A stretch of 64,000 bases of DNA from Hemicentrotus pulcherrimus. Lineage: Eukaryota; Echinodermata; Echinoidea; Camarodonta; Strongylocentrotidae. The DNA is taken from assembly GCA_003118195.1 (NCBI GenBank), contig BEXV01000003.1:389469-453468 (forward strand), given 5' to 3'. Below, piece after piece: positions 24,977-39,951 of this stretch (positions are counted from its first letter, which is position 1; every line of letters begins with the position of its first letter). Position numbers and translations under genes: made by a program. Below the pieces are notes generated by a model. That model ran no database searches. It was not told the origin of the DNA and was given only the letters and a program-made list of their open reading frames with translations.

Positions 24977-27900
24977 CAAAACCAAACAAAACAAAACAAA
25001 AACAAAAAAAACAAAAAAACAAAAAAAAAACAAAAAAAAAAACGTTGTATAGGTGAAATGAAATCCATTTGGTAAGTTGAAGTTCCACCATCATAAAAAG
25101 CAAAAAAACACACTATTCTTTAAGAATATAGATGGAGTTAAAGGGACAATGGAGAAGAACTTAATTGATTAATTGGTTGTCAACATCTTGAAATTTTCAT
25201 ATTTTGATAGCTAAGGTGCCAAAGTATTCAAACAAATAATTAATTTAAACATCTGTACACTCTTCAACTACAACTTCAATGTTATTCTATTTGAGATTCG
25301 AATTTGTATCAATTTGTTTTCTTAATTATCAATTTGATACCTGAGGCCCATGTTTCCACATTATAGGCCTACACCGCATCTCAAAACGACAACGATATCA
25401 TGTGTTTTCATTAAATCAGGTCAAATTGGCCCTTTATCTACAATCAATTGGCGATCATAGGATCACCATATATTCGTTTCATGACATATCATTGTTAATT
25501 TGCAAATTACAAATTTGCAAAATTCGGAAAAACAGGGATATTGAGTTAAATAAGAGGAAGATTCGTCTGCTGTTATTTTATCCTTGCGTTCATCAATGTT
25601 CGATGGTTAAGATAAGCATTCTCTTGTTGAACATCCTTAGAAATGGCAAGGTTGAAATTGGCAACGCCTTTACGCCAAATCAACAAATAATCATTCACGC
25701 CCTGGTAACAATGACAATACAGCTTTAATTGGTTTCATCGCAGTCCCGATTTAATAAAAGAGCAATTAAAGATAATACTTTATTTTAACTATCTAATTAA
25801 GATATCAAACTGGCGTGGGTTGTCATTTCGTTTACACCATGAATAGATAGTCTAAATATTTCAGACCCTAAATATACCAAATGTTGTTCAAAAGTTATGT
25901 AACATTTTCTAGTGATGTTAACATTAAGTTGACAATTCAAATGAGAAAAAAATAAATTTTCGCGATGCACACTTATTTGGAAAACAAGAACAGGTGAAAT
26001 TCAAAAGCTTTGTACTTTGAATGATTTTTTGCCTTAAAACTTTGGACGAGACTAAAGTATTATGACGATTATTTTGTGTACCATATCTCTGGGCGAAGAT
26101 TAAAATACAAGGATAGGAAGCGAATAGGATTACATTATCGGATGATGGTTCTTGACAAATTGCAGGAACAGAGAACGATGAATTGCTATTATCACCACCA
26201 ACCTTAAAAGTTTATTTTTATTCGAATGATTATCCACTGAATTTGACAAGGATATCACCCCTACTATGGCTTGTAAATTGTGATTAACGCGGGAAGTCGT
26301 GCAAGTGACTATTTAAGCAACCTAATTAAGAGTCATCATTCGACCTCAGATTACCGTATTACACGTCACAAAAACCCATCGTCATTTTTTGATTTGTGGG
26401 TTTCATAATACGTATTTAGAGAAAATCATTCGAGCAAATACCGCAAAATCAACAAAATCGACGGTTCGCGAGCTTAATTACCATAAAAATGGATGCAAAA
26501 GCGCACCTTTTACTCCTTAACCCCTCAACAGCCTCAGACGTCGAGGAAAGCAGGTGATCCACGTTGCGGCAATGGCGACGGTGGCGCTGGATGGGTTAAG
26601 TTGACAATACGCAAAATGAATCGTGGGAATGTGCGAAAGCAAAGTCTCGCTTGCTCATTAAGACAAGTATTCTTCACTTGTCACAGCCGACAGATGCTCA
26701 CCGTTCGTGTCAGACAATCAGAAAAGAAGGGATGATAAAATTGGCGGATAATTTAGCAGTTTTTCAAGGGATCATTTGGCATCGGGGTTCACCCGAAGTT
26801 CATGCAATAAAGGATATAAAGAATCATTACCATGCATGCACATACAAACAATGAATTGTGTGCTTAGTACTGCATCTAAACAAATAAAAAGAAAGCAGAG
26901 AGAGAGAGAGAGAGAGAGACAGAGGCCAAGAACTTTAGGTTGTTAAAGTCATTTTTTTTGATCGTATGACGATGCGATATAAAATTCATATGTTTATCAC
27001 GAGTATAAATGGGACCCTGCAAGTGCTTTTTTTAAATTGATACAATTTTCTTCTTTTATTTTGTTGTGCCCCTTGGTCATTTGATTTCAAGCAGATTTGG
27101 CGCCTTGCAAGTCGTAAATATATGAATTATTATTAGTGCATTACCCCTACATACATCGATGGCATCAAGAATATCTTTTCTACCCTTATTCGAAAGAAAA
27201 TTCAAGTTTTCAGTTTGTGAGATCGTCACCTATCATCTATACGTACGTTCTGTGCCATTAAGCCATTTGAATTCCTGGATAGCCCGTATCGGTGGTACCT
27301 CACTAGCTAGGTTTAATCCTTTAACCTAATTCCTAAACCATTTCGCCTTTTCCTAAGACTCTCCCTTTCCTCATCGTCAACTCCATTTGAATACGAACAA
27401 CTGTGGCACGGAACTCGAACGATCAAATCGTTCGTGCATCCCCTCGAAGGTACAAGAAATTATCGAAGAGAAACGCAACAACTCGGTGAGCAGACGAGCC
27501 GCAATGATCTCAGTGACGCAGTCTTCATGACGTGTCCGTTATATCGCTCAAAAGAATTGCGACTCATGAATGTAAGTTTTATCTGATTACTTAAGTTCGC
27601 TATCTGACATCGATTATTCAATGACTTGGTTTAAAGTCTGGACACGGTATGTTATTTTGAGGCCATCGTGGCCTTCTCTCATAAAACTAAACGCTGTCAT
27701 CCATTAGGACCACCAAGTTCCTAAGCTAAAGTGTGCTTTGAGACTGCAAGGCTGCAAAGGGGAAAAAAGTTGTTCGTACTTCGATGAGTCTTGGTTCAGC
27801 ACAATTCTATATAAACAGACTAAATTCTGTCAAAACGTAGCTTCAGAAAAATCATTTTAGTGCCAATTTTTTTAAAAGCAATAACTCAACAATTCTAGAC

Positions 27901-30900
27901 AACCTTGATACTCTACACAACCTAAAGGCACTATCTGCATAATCTTGAATTATATTCTAAACATTTTTGTTCAAGCAAGAGAAGCGATGTGTTTGTCCTT
28001 TGCAGCTGAGTCTGTGTTTGTCCACGTAATTCTGACTGATATTACGAAACACTTATTAATTTGTAATCCTGTCATATCTAACGACATTTCCCATTAAGCA
28101 GCGGGTCTATTTTTCATGTTTTATAACTAGACAAATCTTACTGCTCAAATCATTTGTAACCCTGTTTGAAAAAAGAAAAAAACCTAAGCATAGCATAGAC
28201 TAAGTTCGTGCAAGAGATTTAACCCACACACACACACACAACCATTGTCTGCAACAAGGTGCATAAATCTTTTTAAACAATTTTTGTTATTCGCTTTACA
28301 AAGTGCTTAGGAGCTGGGAAGTACACAAAAGCCGGCCCTTTTTACGATTTATGAAGAAATGAGTGGAGGGTAATAAAAGAGAAGTCAAAAGTTATTTCAG
28401 AGCCCGGGGGCAACCATTCATTTTTCTCGTCTCGTACGCGGAGGGTACAGCAAAGCGATTCGAATATTTTGCAAACAGGGGAACAAAAAATTTATATACT
28501 GTCTCAACCGCAGTATGCTAGATTCAATACAGCTACCGATTTGGAAGAAGAAAAAAAAAAGAGAACAAAAATTAAAAAATCATATTTTTTTTCACAATGC
28601 ACAAAAATCCTTTTCGGGTCACTGTGTTTGACTTTGAGTACGTTGATACTGTAAGACTTTTTGCAGCCCGATACTTTTTTTATGAGGTTTAACTACGTCA
28701 CTTCTGGCCCTGTTAAAGGAATAATAGACACACACCTACGTTATTGCACGAAAGCTTAGCTCATATACCTTAAGATAATGAAGAAAACAAATATGCAGTA
28801 ATGGAATGAAAGAGACAAAGTGGAGGAGAGCTGAGTATTTCAACGTGATCAATTAGTTTTTAATTATTCTCCTGAAATTGAAAACGTTTTCATATTTCGT
28901 CATTTTCTTTAGACAAAAAAAAAACAACACATTTTCATATTTGTTTTGCAAGCCATCAGAACACTTAAAAATAATGTCTCATCTCATTAATGTGAGGAGT
29001 TAGTTGTCCATTAAATGCATAAATGCTAAAATTCAGACAACACAGTTTTATCAAAATATGTGAAAACACACATATTATTATAATTCGCCGGCATAGCTGT
29101 GACATCATAATTATAGTGTTGCCAACTTGTGAAAGGAGCATGCGCAATGATCCATGTAATTAAATTCTTATTTACTGAATTTCTGAACAGAATCAGAGCT
29201 GATTGTAGGTCTACTAATTTGATTAGAGATGAGAGATTATCGGTTAACCATACATTCATTTCACATTGTTGACTTTCCCGTCAATACATTAATGTATCAA
29301 AAGGTGGGTAAATTCGGGGTAGGCGCGGGGAGAGAGAGTTGAGCCGGCCGGGGGAGGGGTGAGGGAAACGTGATGGGGTATGTAAAGGTGAATCTTTACA
29401 CACTGTCATATTCCACTGGAGGGAACACCATCGTTTATTATCTCTCAAACAAAGAAACTGGAATGCAAGCATTTGATCGCCCCTGAAGTCACGGACCATT
29501 TGCGGCCAATAGATTCGCTTCAAAAACGGTTTATCCCATCTCAAATCTCTGCAAACCATGTATGCATGCATTCTCTGTGAACCAAAATCAGTGTACAGAA
29601 TAAGGTACGAGGCAGCAATAGACTGCGTTTATAACGGATGAGTGTCAATTCTTTTAAATGCAGTGTGATAAAAAACAAGTAATAGCTTAAGGGATGTCCT
29701 ATGCAATTGACACGCGAACGTTAAGTGGATTATAGCTTGAAAGAGAATAGAGCTCAGCTGATATGCCATGACAATTGGATGGGGAGGGGGAGCAGCTCAA
29801 TTAAGAAATGTATAGATACATGCATGCATGCACCACCATGTTTACCATTTGCATGTAGGCCTACGAATAGATGCAGTATTGACATGGCTGGTGTATGACA
29901 GCAACGTTGATTAAGCTGAAAATAATCACTTTCGGGGAAAAAAGCATAGTAAATATATGTATAATATTACAATATTATCAAGCGATCACATAATGTTGCC
30001 GTGTTGGAGTGGGAGTGTGCCTTTAGCATACCGCAAATTCCATGCAGATAATAATTTTAAGCAAAATTCCAAATATTTCTCAATTTCGGGCGATAAAAAT
30101 AAGAAGAGAATGGATTTATTGACAACTTTAGCTATACAAACTTTCTGGTCTACCTATTTCATAATCCTACGATGTAAAGTAATACAAATCCATTGCTTTG
30201 ACCCTACATAATCATACGAATAAACATCGTTCTTTCTCTCCATCCAGTGTCCATCTTCCCCTATCTATTTCTCCCGCTCTTTCTTTTCTAACTATTCTCC
30301 TATTTTGACCAGAACGCCCAAAAGGGAGGAATTTTATGACCCCAAGAGAAAGAATTGAACGAGGAATATGAAATTAGATCCTACCCCCTAGGTTATAAAT
30401 TGCACAAAGCACCCGATCCAGTTATATTGCCCTACCTCACGCGATTCGGCCAGATTATGCAGAGTTAAAAGCAAAAAGGTGAAGAAAGTAAAAACCGTGC
30501 TTGTTACAAAGAGGACGTAAACAACTTTGGATGCCCTAGTTAATCTGGGTTTTTTTTTATTAAAAAATAACGTGTACCACCAATGTTCCAACTAACATGT
30601 ATAACGAGAGGGACGTTCATCATATTATACTTGGCAGGACGACATTATCTGCGATCTACTGAAGATTTGGATATACTTCGACGCGAGGAAGACGCCATCC
30701 TCGTACCGTATCTACATAATCTTCCAGATAAATCCCTGATAATTATGAAATACAAATGTGAATAGATTTGAATAAAAGTATGGCTTGCGAAAGTGTGGGT
30801 GCAAACAGTGGTTTCAGTGCATAACCAATTTACATTTTCATTCTACAATTTAGACAAAAAAGAGAAAAAGAAGAGAAATAACTCTTTGTCTCCTTACATC

Positions 30901-31429
30901 TGTCAGACATTGTTTGGGGGAAACCCCCTTCATTGATAACGCCTGTACACTCTAATGTGATTAAACCAGGTGTTCATGTTCCAAATAAAAGAAATATAAT
31001 CTAGCCTACGCAATATTTACGCTATATCTGTCAATTTTATGAGTATATCGACAAGACTGTTAATTAAAATCCACATTGTTGTCGCTTTTGTCGACGTATT
31101 ACAAACCACTCTCGGGTATCTTTACTGCCCCTGGTAAATGTTGGTATTTATCTATTGAAAGTAAATAGTGCAATTTTAGTCTAAAGAGGGGGGGGGGGTG
31201 CATTTAAAGAGCATCATTAATCACAAACCAGACAAGCTACTAAAAACATCGAATTGAATCATTACAGGAATCAGATTATTCTTTAACCATTAATCACCCC
31301 CAATGTATTCCTTATCATTGCTATCTATAACAACGACTCTTCCCCTCTAATGTTATTACTTCATTCGTCTTGTTCGACAAAGTTAAAATGCAGTTGATGG
31401 ATGTCTAAGTTACCTATAGATGCTTTCGC

Positions 31430-31460
<31 letters not shown>

Positions 31461-34400
31461 TTTGTGTGACTGGAATGGACCAGGGAATAGATCGGGTGGG
31501 CTGGCTGACTGCTTGTTATTGGTGAGCATGTAAACACGCTTTGACGGAGGAAACACAACAATCATCCACACAGACAAATTATTAATCCTAAATTCCCCCA
31601 CGCTCTCCAGATCTCAAATGCTATTTTCACCGACACATAATTCATCGAGAGATTTGGGGCTGGAATGTTTTTTAATGCGATACGGTCGTTAAACAACCTC
31701 ATTTTCGCGACTTCGCACACAATGCCACGATTTCCATTAAGAATAGCACAAGACTTGCAGGAGTGGATGCCTGAATGTTAGAGGGTAAATATTCAACAAA
31801 GGTTTTTTTTATATATAATAGAATATTAGGCATAAACAAGGCATCGCTAAGTACCGTCATATCATGCCAATAAAGTCAAACGAAAGAACAGGCGCTCCCT
31901 GTATTGTCAAAATTGGTTTTAAGTGTTAAACCAAAATGAAACTTATCAACGTTTCTAAGCGTTTCTAAAGGCTTCTAAACCTCTCGATGGTTCTATATGC
32001 TTGACATGGTGACACATCTAGAAATTAAGCTCCCATTAGGCAATACACAAAGCTTGAACTATGCATAAGTAGGGGAAAAGGTTGACGTTGAAGTCCAGGT
32101 TCAATCTGGTAAAATGCTGTTAATTCGCATTCCATCCTTAAGTTAATGTTGATAATTGAGAAGGTGATGAAATGAATACATGTCACGTATGGACCATAAT
32201 TGAGAACAGGAATGCTTGCATCCTTAGAATATAATGTGGATGTCCACTGTAGGTCTGTAGGACCAAATGGCATTGTTAATACACGGTGGTACAAAGTAAT
32301 ATACGGGATATCTACCTACCGTGATGACTACACAGACTGTCCTACAATGGCATTTATTACCATTGCCAGGGTACCTCCCCTGTCGACCTTGTCTTTGTCT
32401 ACTTGGTCCAGGCTTTCGGCTTATTAGAGGACCATTGCATTACCCTTGTGCTCAATATTGTTCCAGCTACAAATTGGGTCCGGTTAAACACTCTATTGCG
32501 AAACCATTTATCCGACAACTTCATTTCCCTCTCCATCCAGACTCGAAATACCAATAAAGACATTTTCAGGCTTTGTGGGGTTGTCACAATGGCCCTAAAT
32601 AGCAGATAGAGGTTTTCATGACCGGCCAGGCATGGTAAATGCAAACTCGTAAAAAATGCAGAACAACTGTTGCTGTTAGGAGTGACGCATTGAAACACAG
32701 AGCTGCTTATCAATAATACAGACTTCAAGGACTGTTATCTTTCTTTCGAGTTTTCTTGGTTATCACACGTCTTCGATAATCTGAACGTTTGTATTAACTT
32801 GTCCAAAATTATGAAGTCAAACGGAACTAAAACCATCTTAGTGTAGTCTTTTGATTCATCATGCTCTGATCGTGTATGCCTTTTTCAAGATGCTTAGGCT
32901 AAAAAAAGGTTGAATATAAAACAATTATTGTGATTGTGAAAGAAAAGCACTGGGAAAAGGTTGATTAAGTAGTTAACAAGAAATGATGTATTCTGTCTGG
33001 TTTTGGACCCATCAAAATAAATGAAAATTGACTCAATCTCGCGATCTTGTGATATCCCTCCACACTAACACTTAAACAAAACGAATAATAACAGCGCACA
33101 AATTATATTTCAGCTTTAAAAAAACTCGACCTCCTCCTTAAACCCAAAACGTTCGAGTTAATATAGACATATCACATATTTTCCACCCCTTGGAATGGAG
33201 GGCAGGTGTATTTGAATCCCCGATTGCTATGAGAAATGGCAACAATCCGACCTAATCCGAGCCCTGACACTATACCTGATCGGCCATTTCCGAAAGTCTT
33301 AACCTTACCCTCGTACGTTCAACTTTGTGCTATCACTGATCCGGACGTGGTATTGAATTCCATGCTGGGTTATATAGCCGACGTAAACAGCCTCAAATTT
33401 GGACCGTTAGTCACTTTGACCAAAGAGTTAAGACCAGGAGCGGACTGGGACTGAAATTCGTTTTGTGGAATTTGGATGCGATCTGTCCATTACCTATGTT
33501 AATCGGCCCTCAGACAATACATCGACCGGCCCTCAAGTCCAAATATTGATCGGCCATTGGGGAAAGCCTCCCGACTCCATATGTATCGGTCTCTACATAA
33601 AGTATTGTCTAAGTATTTTGTTCTGGTTGCGTGTTTAAATAAACAAAAAACTTTTACATAAAGAGATCTCGGAATCATCCATATTGGCTCTTTACTTCAA
33701 CCAACCTCTTGATAAGGCGAGGGTGGATTGTCACGGAGTAAACATGAGCGAACCTGCATGGCGTTCAGTTGGTCTGCGAAATGCATCAGATAGCTGCAGG
33801 GGGAGAAAATGTGTTTGAACTTGGTAACAAATTCATGACTTCCTCCCCGAGGTGCTAATATGAGTCAAAGCAAGTGGTTAAAAGCCCTTATCTAATGTGA
33901 CAGGGTGATGTTCTGATCAACGGTGCGACTGTCGCAGTGGTTATACATGGCCGATGATCTCAATCATGTTTAAGAGCAGTGGCGTTTAAATAACAGCTGA
34001 CAGGGGTGTTGGCATTGGTATTGGTGATGGTGGTGGTGGGTGTTGGTGATGGTGGTGGTGTTCGTGGTGGCGATGGTAATGGTGGTATAAGGGGTGCAAT
34101 ATGGTTGTGGAATGGTGGAGAAGAAAGAGGTGGTGATGCGCGGTTGTGGTGCGTCTGTAACGGTGTAAGTGTTGGCTTTATTGACACGAGTTATAGTTAG
34201 AATATGGGTGGCAAATAAGTACCTCGTCAGAGGGTGACAATGGGCGTGGTAGGTACAGTTACACCCCTATCAGCATGGTGTCTTTGGTCCTCACTGGTGT
34301 TAACATACCCTTTGGTTTGATTACTCCATCCAACCCGTCAGGGCTGATTTTGTTTATTCCTATTGGGGATAGCGTGTATAAGATGTTGTTTGTGTCGTAT

Positions 34401-37400
34401 TTGATAATGGGTATTTGATGAGTTCTACACTCGTCAGATGATCGTCATGTCGTGACTACACCGTTTGCGTGCTATGTATACATACAATAACGAGATTTGC
34501 CAACAAAGGCACAGAGAGAGAGAGAGAGAGCGAGAGAGGGAGGGAGAGGGATGGAGAGGGAATTAGAGGGGGAGAGTCAAAGAGAGACCATATCCTGAAT
34601 ATGCATTAGGTCTTGACCTACAAAGTGTGGAAAACTTGTCTCGGCTGGTTGACACGTGGGCAATGGATTGACCTATGCGCTTGTAAACAATATGTCTTGA
34701 TGGATTAAGATGCAGGAAAAGTTCAATTTCGTTTCCTGAATATGAGCTCTCACAGCGTTCACATCATTGCAAAGCTAAACAGTGCACTCTTCTGAATGGA
34801 AGACAAAATACGAGGAAGAATGGCTCTAAAAGAATGAAAACCCCGAAGATTATTTTTACAAATAATTTTGAGAAGGCCTGTATGGCCAAACATTTCTCTT
34901 TCTAGATCTCAATTACGAAACATTAGATACTATGTAAAACATAAATAAATTATACTGATACTAACCTTACACATTAAAGTTTTGAAGGACTTATGAAATG
35001 TAATTTGAAATATAATTTATTACCCCTTTCTCAATTTTTGTTTCTATATTTCCTTGATCTGTTGAAAAAACCCTCTTTCCGATTTCATAATACTCGATTA
35101 AGGATTATCTAATGGACAATGCACTCTTGCACCAATACATTCTCTATTGGACCATTACTGCAAGACGAAGTTGTATTAATGTATGAACGCAGTCGTGAAA
35201 GAGAAACAAAATCACCATCACTAATCCAAAACCCAAAGACAACGTGACAAAAAAAAACAACAAATGGTTAGCAGATCGTCTTAGTAACGGATGAGAGATT
35301 AAAACAGATCATCAAAAGAAAAAAATAAAGACAATCAGACAGAAATAAAAGTCTCATGTGGACCGGGGTTTGTACCCCATCACTTCACTCTCCTTCTCTC
35401 TACGTTCTTTTTTCTTCTCCTTCTTAGGTCTAAGCGATTCCAATACATATCGAGGGACAGAAGGAGGAACAATTCAGGGAAGATGATTATTGGGAAAATA
35501 TTATGCCCTGTCGAAATGGGAATTAATTGATCGTTGTTTTTGAGTAGAAAGCATGAACGTGTGACGATACGTACAACCAAGCTGCTTACATACAATATTA
35601 ACCATCCCACGCCTTCCCTAACTTATCCCAACTCAGCCATGATGATGAGAAATTTATCAGCGATAATGTTTCTAACAGACAGCGTAGCTGAACTCACAGA
35701 TGCTACACAGACAGTCTTTTGTACGTTAAGGGTATTGCAAACAAGAAAAGAATCACATCAAATTCGATAAAAGCACAAGTTTACGATGGAAATTTAAATT
35801 TCATGGAGAATTTCAATTCTGGAATTCTGATAATTTGAGAACAAATTTCAGGTGTGTGAGAATATGACTCAGTTGCTAAAAATGAATGTGTTTGTGTTTT
35901 AAATTTGTACAAACATTCGAACGCGGTGTGATCAATGCCATATTTACATATAATCTAGTCAAATACGCTTCAGAAAAGTTCGATTGTGTTAATGAAACTA
36001 TGATTTGTTTTCTCCTTCATAGAACTCGTCATCTTGTCATACGGTAATTGTTTTAAAGCAACTATTAAATAAAAAGCTATTGTCCTTTCAAAAATTATTA
36101 TCTCGATACATGCAGCTGCAATGAGTATTCTGTATGCACAGTTCCAACTCACATGGCGCCAAACACCATGCGACGGACTACAAAAATGCCTCTGGAGTGA
36201 TAAGGGATTCAGCGCCAGAAAACCGTCGAACATGCTAAGAAAATCTTATTTGTTTCGGTTGACGTGGCATGTCATTCACGTAGCTGTCATGATAATATGT
36301 CAGTCAGGCAAGACTTCCAAAGAGAGAGACTTAGATCACTATCACAGTACAACCAATCGGTTCAAGTCGGAACTAATCAACATTTCTTCCCACCCAAGTC
36401 CCTTCCGTTCTTCTTTTTCCTCCTTGAAGAGAGGAATACAAAATAAAAAATATAAACGCAAAACACCAAGAGAGTGACGATCTAAAGAAGATGTGAATTA
36501 TATACGAACTTTGACCTTTTTTGCGGTCTTGTTCAAATCGTCGCATTTCCTTGAACGACTCAAAGAGTTCATTGAGGAAGTCAAAATCATTAAGAAATGA
36601 CACAATAAATTTAGATGACACGATTTCCCTAATCTTACCCCTGTAATAATTTGTTATCATTGCGACATAATACACCTTTCACTAATGTAAGATTATGTAT
36701 TTGTGCAGTTAAATTCGATGCGAATGCGTTGTTCAATTCATTTCCTTTCACTCGAAGTAACATTAGTTGTTGGTCGATTCTTTTAATCTTCGGGCCTAAT
36801 ATCAGGGAGGGTAGAGTGGATTGTATACATGTATTTCACTGTTCTATAATATCCGACATGGTTTTTGAGGTGTTTCGTCGATTACTCCTAAACACAAGCC
36901 CTCTTATGAGCTTTATCATTCAACAGGGATTTGTGGTTTTGGCTCCCTTAACCCCCACCCCCTCTCCTTATACCCTACCTATTATTAGGCTCTCGCTTGA
37001 GATTTGAAGTATGGTGTAAGTTTTCGTTACCCCCGAACTAACTGCGATCCTACAGATGGGTTTTAAAACCAGTTTCAGTTCACCTCTTCCCCTCCTTTCC
37101 CCCTCTTTCTAACACCACGACCACAGACGTTTGTCCACACCATACGCTCACGGCTCTTTGTGAATTGTCTTCACCTTCCTGTATCTACGACACAGTTCCA
37201 CCCCCTCTCTCTCTCTCTCTCTCTCTCTATGCCGTGACAATTTTCTCTTCGCTTGTTCCTGGGAGTTGTATCAAAGTATTTCACTAGTCCATCAATCGCC
37301 ACTTTCCCACATAAGCGTGGCAAGCCAGGGTTGCGAAGGGTCGGCAACGCTGCCAGGGCCTCGCTCTCCAGTAAATCTCGCCCGGCCAGCCTTGGCAAAA

Positions 37401-39920
37401 GTAGGACTCTCCTCAACGATTTCTTAGATCTTTTTTCGACCGGGCAATCTTACGGGCAGGCTCTGGGGATAGACGCAGGGGTGAAAGAGGAAGAAAGTGA
37501 CAGAGAGAGAGAAAGAGAGAGAGAGAGCTTAAAGGGGAAAAAAAAAGGACCAAAGGACCAAAGGAATGAAGGAACGAGAGACTGATAAAAGAATTAAGGC
37601 AAAGAGAGTCGAGTCAGAACAAAACTGTAAGCCTAGACAGAAAGGTAAAGAAAGGATGTGCAACAAACGGAGGGGGTGGACAAATAAAAAAAAAGAGAGA
37701 GAAAGGCATAGAGTTAGGGGAATAGAGACGATGGGAGAGAAAGAGAAGGGACGTTAAAATATACATTATAATAGAAAGAGGGAGAGAAAGAGAAGGGACG
37801 TTAAAAAATAAAATGATAAGAGAAAGAGGGAGAGAAAGAATGTAATTTTAGTGACGGGGCAGAACAATCTGATCTCTCCTAGTCAGGTACCACGGGAGAT
37901 CCTCTGATAAAAACCAAATACCGCCGAGCATTCAATCAGAAGAAAAAAATGAGAGAGGAAAAGATGGTAATGGGATAGAAGGTGATATATAGGCATGATA
38001 ACGTGACTATAATGCTTCATCAAGGAAGTGTTAGTTTTCAATTGCTTTCCGATTGGACTCGTGTTGATGTTTCTGTCTGCGCTGAGCCAATCGATTGGGC
38101 TTCACATGCTCCGGGTCTCAGCCAGGGAGCTTCACGGTGAAGGTTGCGACATCTTCGCGACGAAAGGTCTTCTGCGTGACGGAGGTCTCGCCATGTTATT
38201 ACAACTTTCAAAATGGCGGATAGACACTCTCTCCATGATTTCAACATCAAATCCTGATGTCATGATGATTTTATTCGATTTTCATGAGCTCAATGTGACC
38301 CCGATTTGTCTACCTTTCCACCCCTCCCCCGAACAATACACTCTTTAAAGAGCGCCGATCGCCCGCGCTGAATGAAGACTTAATCTCGCTCAAACTTACA
38401 GTGGAGGGCGCATGCGCACACGATTTTCCACATAAATGAAATCCATGGACTCTCCTCTTTGAGGTTCTCTTTTTATCTTGTCCTACATTTCATTTTTCTT
38501 ATAAAAATGCCAAGAAACCCATGATTGATAAGACCTTGGCGGGCTCGGCGAATCGCACCTCCTCGGGGAGTAGCTTAAGTCCCTACCAATATTAAAGCAA
38601 TACCGACTTTTTGGTCGGATCTGATAATTGAGGGACCCATCGAAAGTGCTCCGCAACAAAATAGAAGGAAAAGCGTCTGGCATAGAAGAATGTCTAGCTA
38701 CCACGGTACTTAATCGTCAATACATTGATTTCGATAGATTTTCTATCACGTAAAGAAGAGATAATGGGTCATACCTATACAGGAGGGTGGCAAAGAAATG
38801 ATAGACAAACGAAATGTTTAGATTGGTCAAAGGGCGCAAGGAAACGCAGACGTCTGCTCCCGGTAATCAGGTCAAGCGTTCAAGAGATGAATGCATACAT
38901 TGGTGGGGTTGGCTGACATGATGTCTTCAAGACAGACAGACACAAACGAGGTAGGTGTGAAAATTCACATCCCGTCTTTTAAGCTCCATTTTAACGCGAT
39001 TAAACTGGAATGCATGGGCGGTGAACAAGGGACAATTAGAGAAGGGAGTGAGACATATGGCCCTATATATACGACATGTTAACAAACAAATCAACGCAGT
39101 CACTGGAGCTAGAAGATGTAATACGTAATAGAAAATGCTCACCCTTCCATGTGCTAAGTTGGAATAGCACTGAGGTATATAAAATCATGTAATATATAAC
39201 TTGTTCCACGTTATCTATCAATCCCAAATATAAGCCAATTTTAAACAACCAGCATACCAATAATACATTTGAACGATGTATCTTGATCCACGTAAAACTT
39301 AATCGCCATTTCCTGAGCGGAAATATATTTTTAAATCGACTATTATATTTATTTCACCTCGAGGAAATTAACTTCCCCAACTAATCCTGAATTAAATCTC
39401 TAGGCATTTATTAGTACCCTCTTTCAAACTAGATGAAAAGGTATTTTAGGTATTCATACGTCATGTACATCATTTGTAAGGATCCAATGCGTCTATTTGT
39501 AGAGGTAAAGGTATGCACCCTTTTATGGATGATCCTAGAGAGACAGGGGGTACTTAAAAACACCCCTCTTTAAATACCAACGGAGACATCTTCTGATTTC
39601 TTTAGTTGAAAAAAAAACAACCCACATAGAGATTTTCGTTGGTATGTTGATTCTAGAATTATGTTCTTATTAAAAACCAGTTGCCCATTCGTGCCATTCG
39701 GGAAGATTACTTTTTTTTAAGTCAGAAAAAGAGGAATTTATAGGACATTAACCAACAATTACAGGAGCAAACACAATACAATATAATTATTTTATAACGT
39801 GTAATCTACTCTGTTCTTATTCTTACCGAGGAGGTGGGTTCGGTATTATTAGTTTATCTTTTTCATGTCAAATCTAGCATCCGAGGCGAGAGAACAAAGA
39901 GAGATAGCTTTAGAGAGAGG

Positions 39921-39951
<31 letters not shown>

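Noticed and set aside
32025..32728. Several overlapping open frames on both strands
   Set aside because: Mutually overlapping frames with no motif suggest a moderately GC-rich patch, not coding.
38028..38348. 106-codon plus-strand open frame in a GC-rich island
   Set aside because: A rival frame is open on the other strand and neither resembles a known protein.
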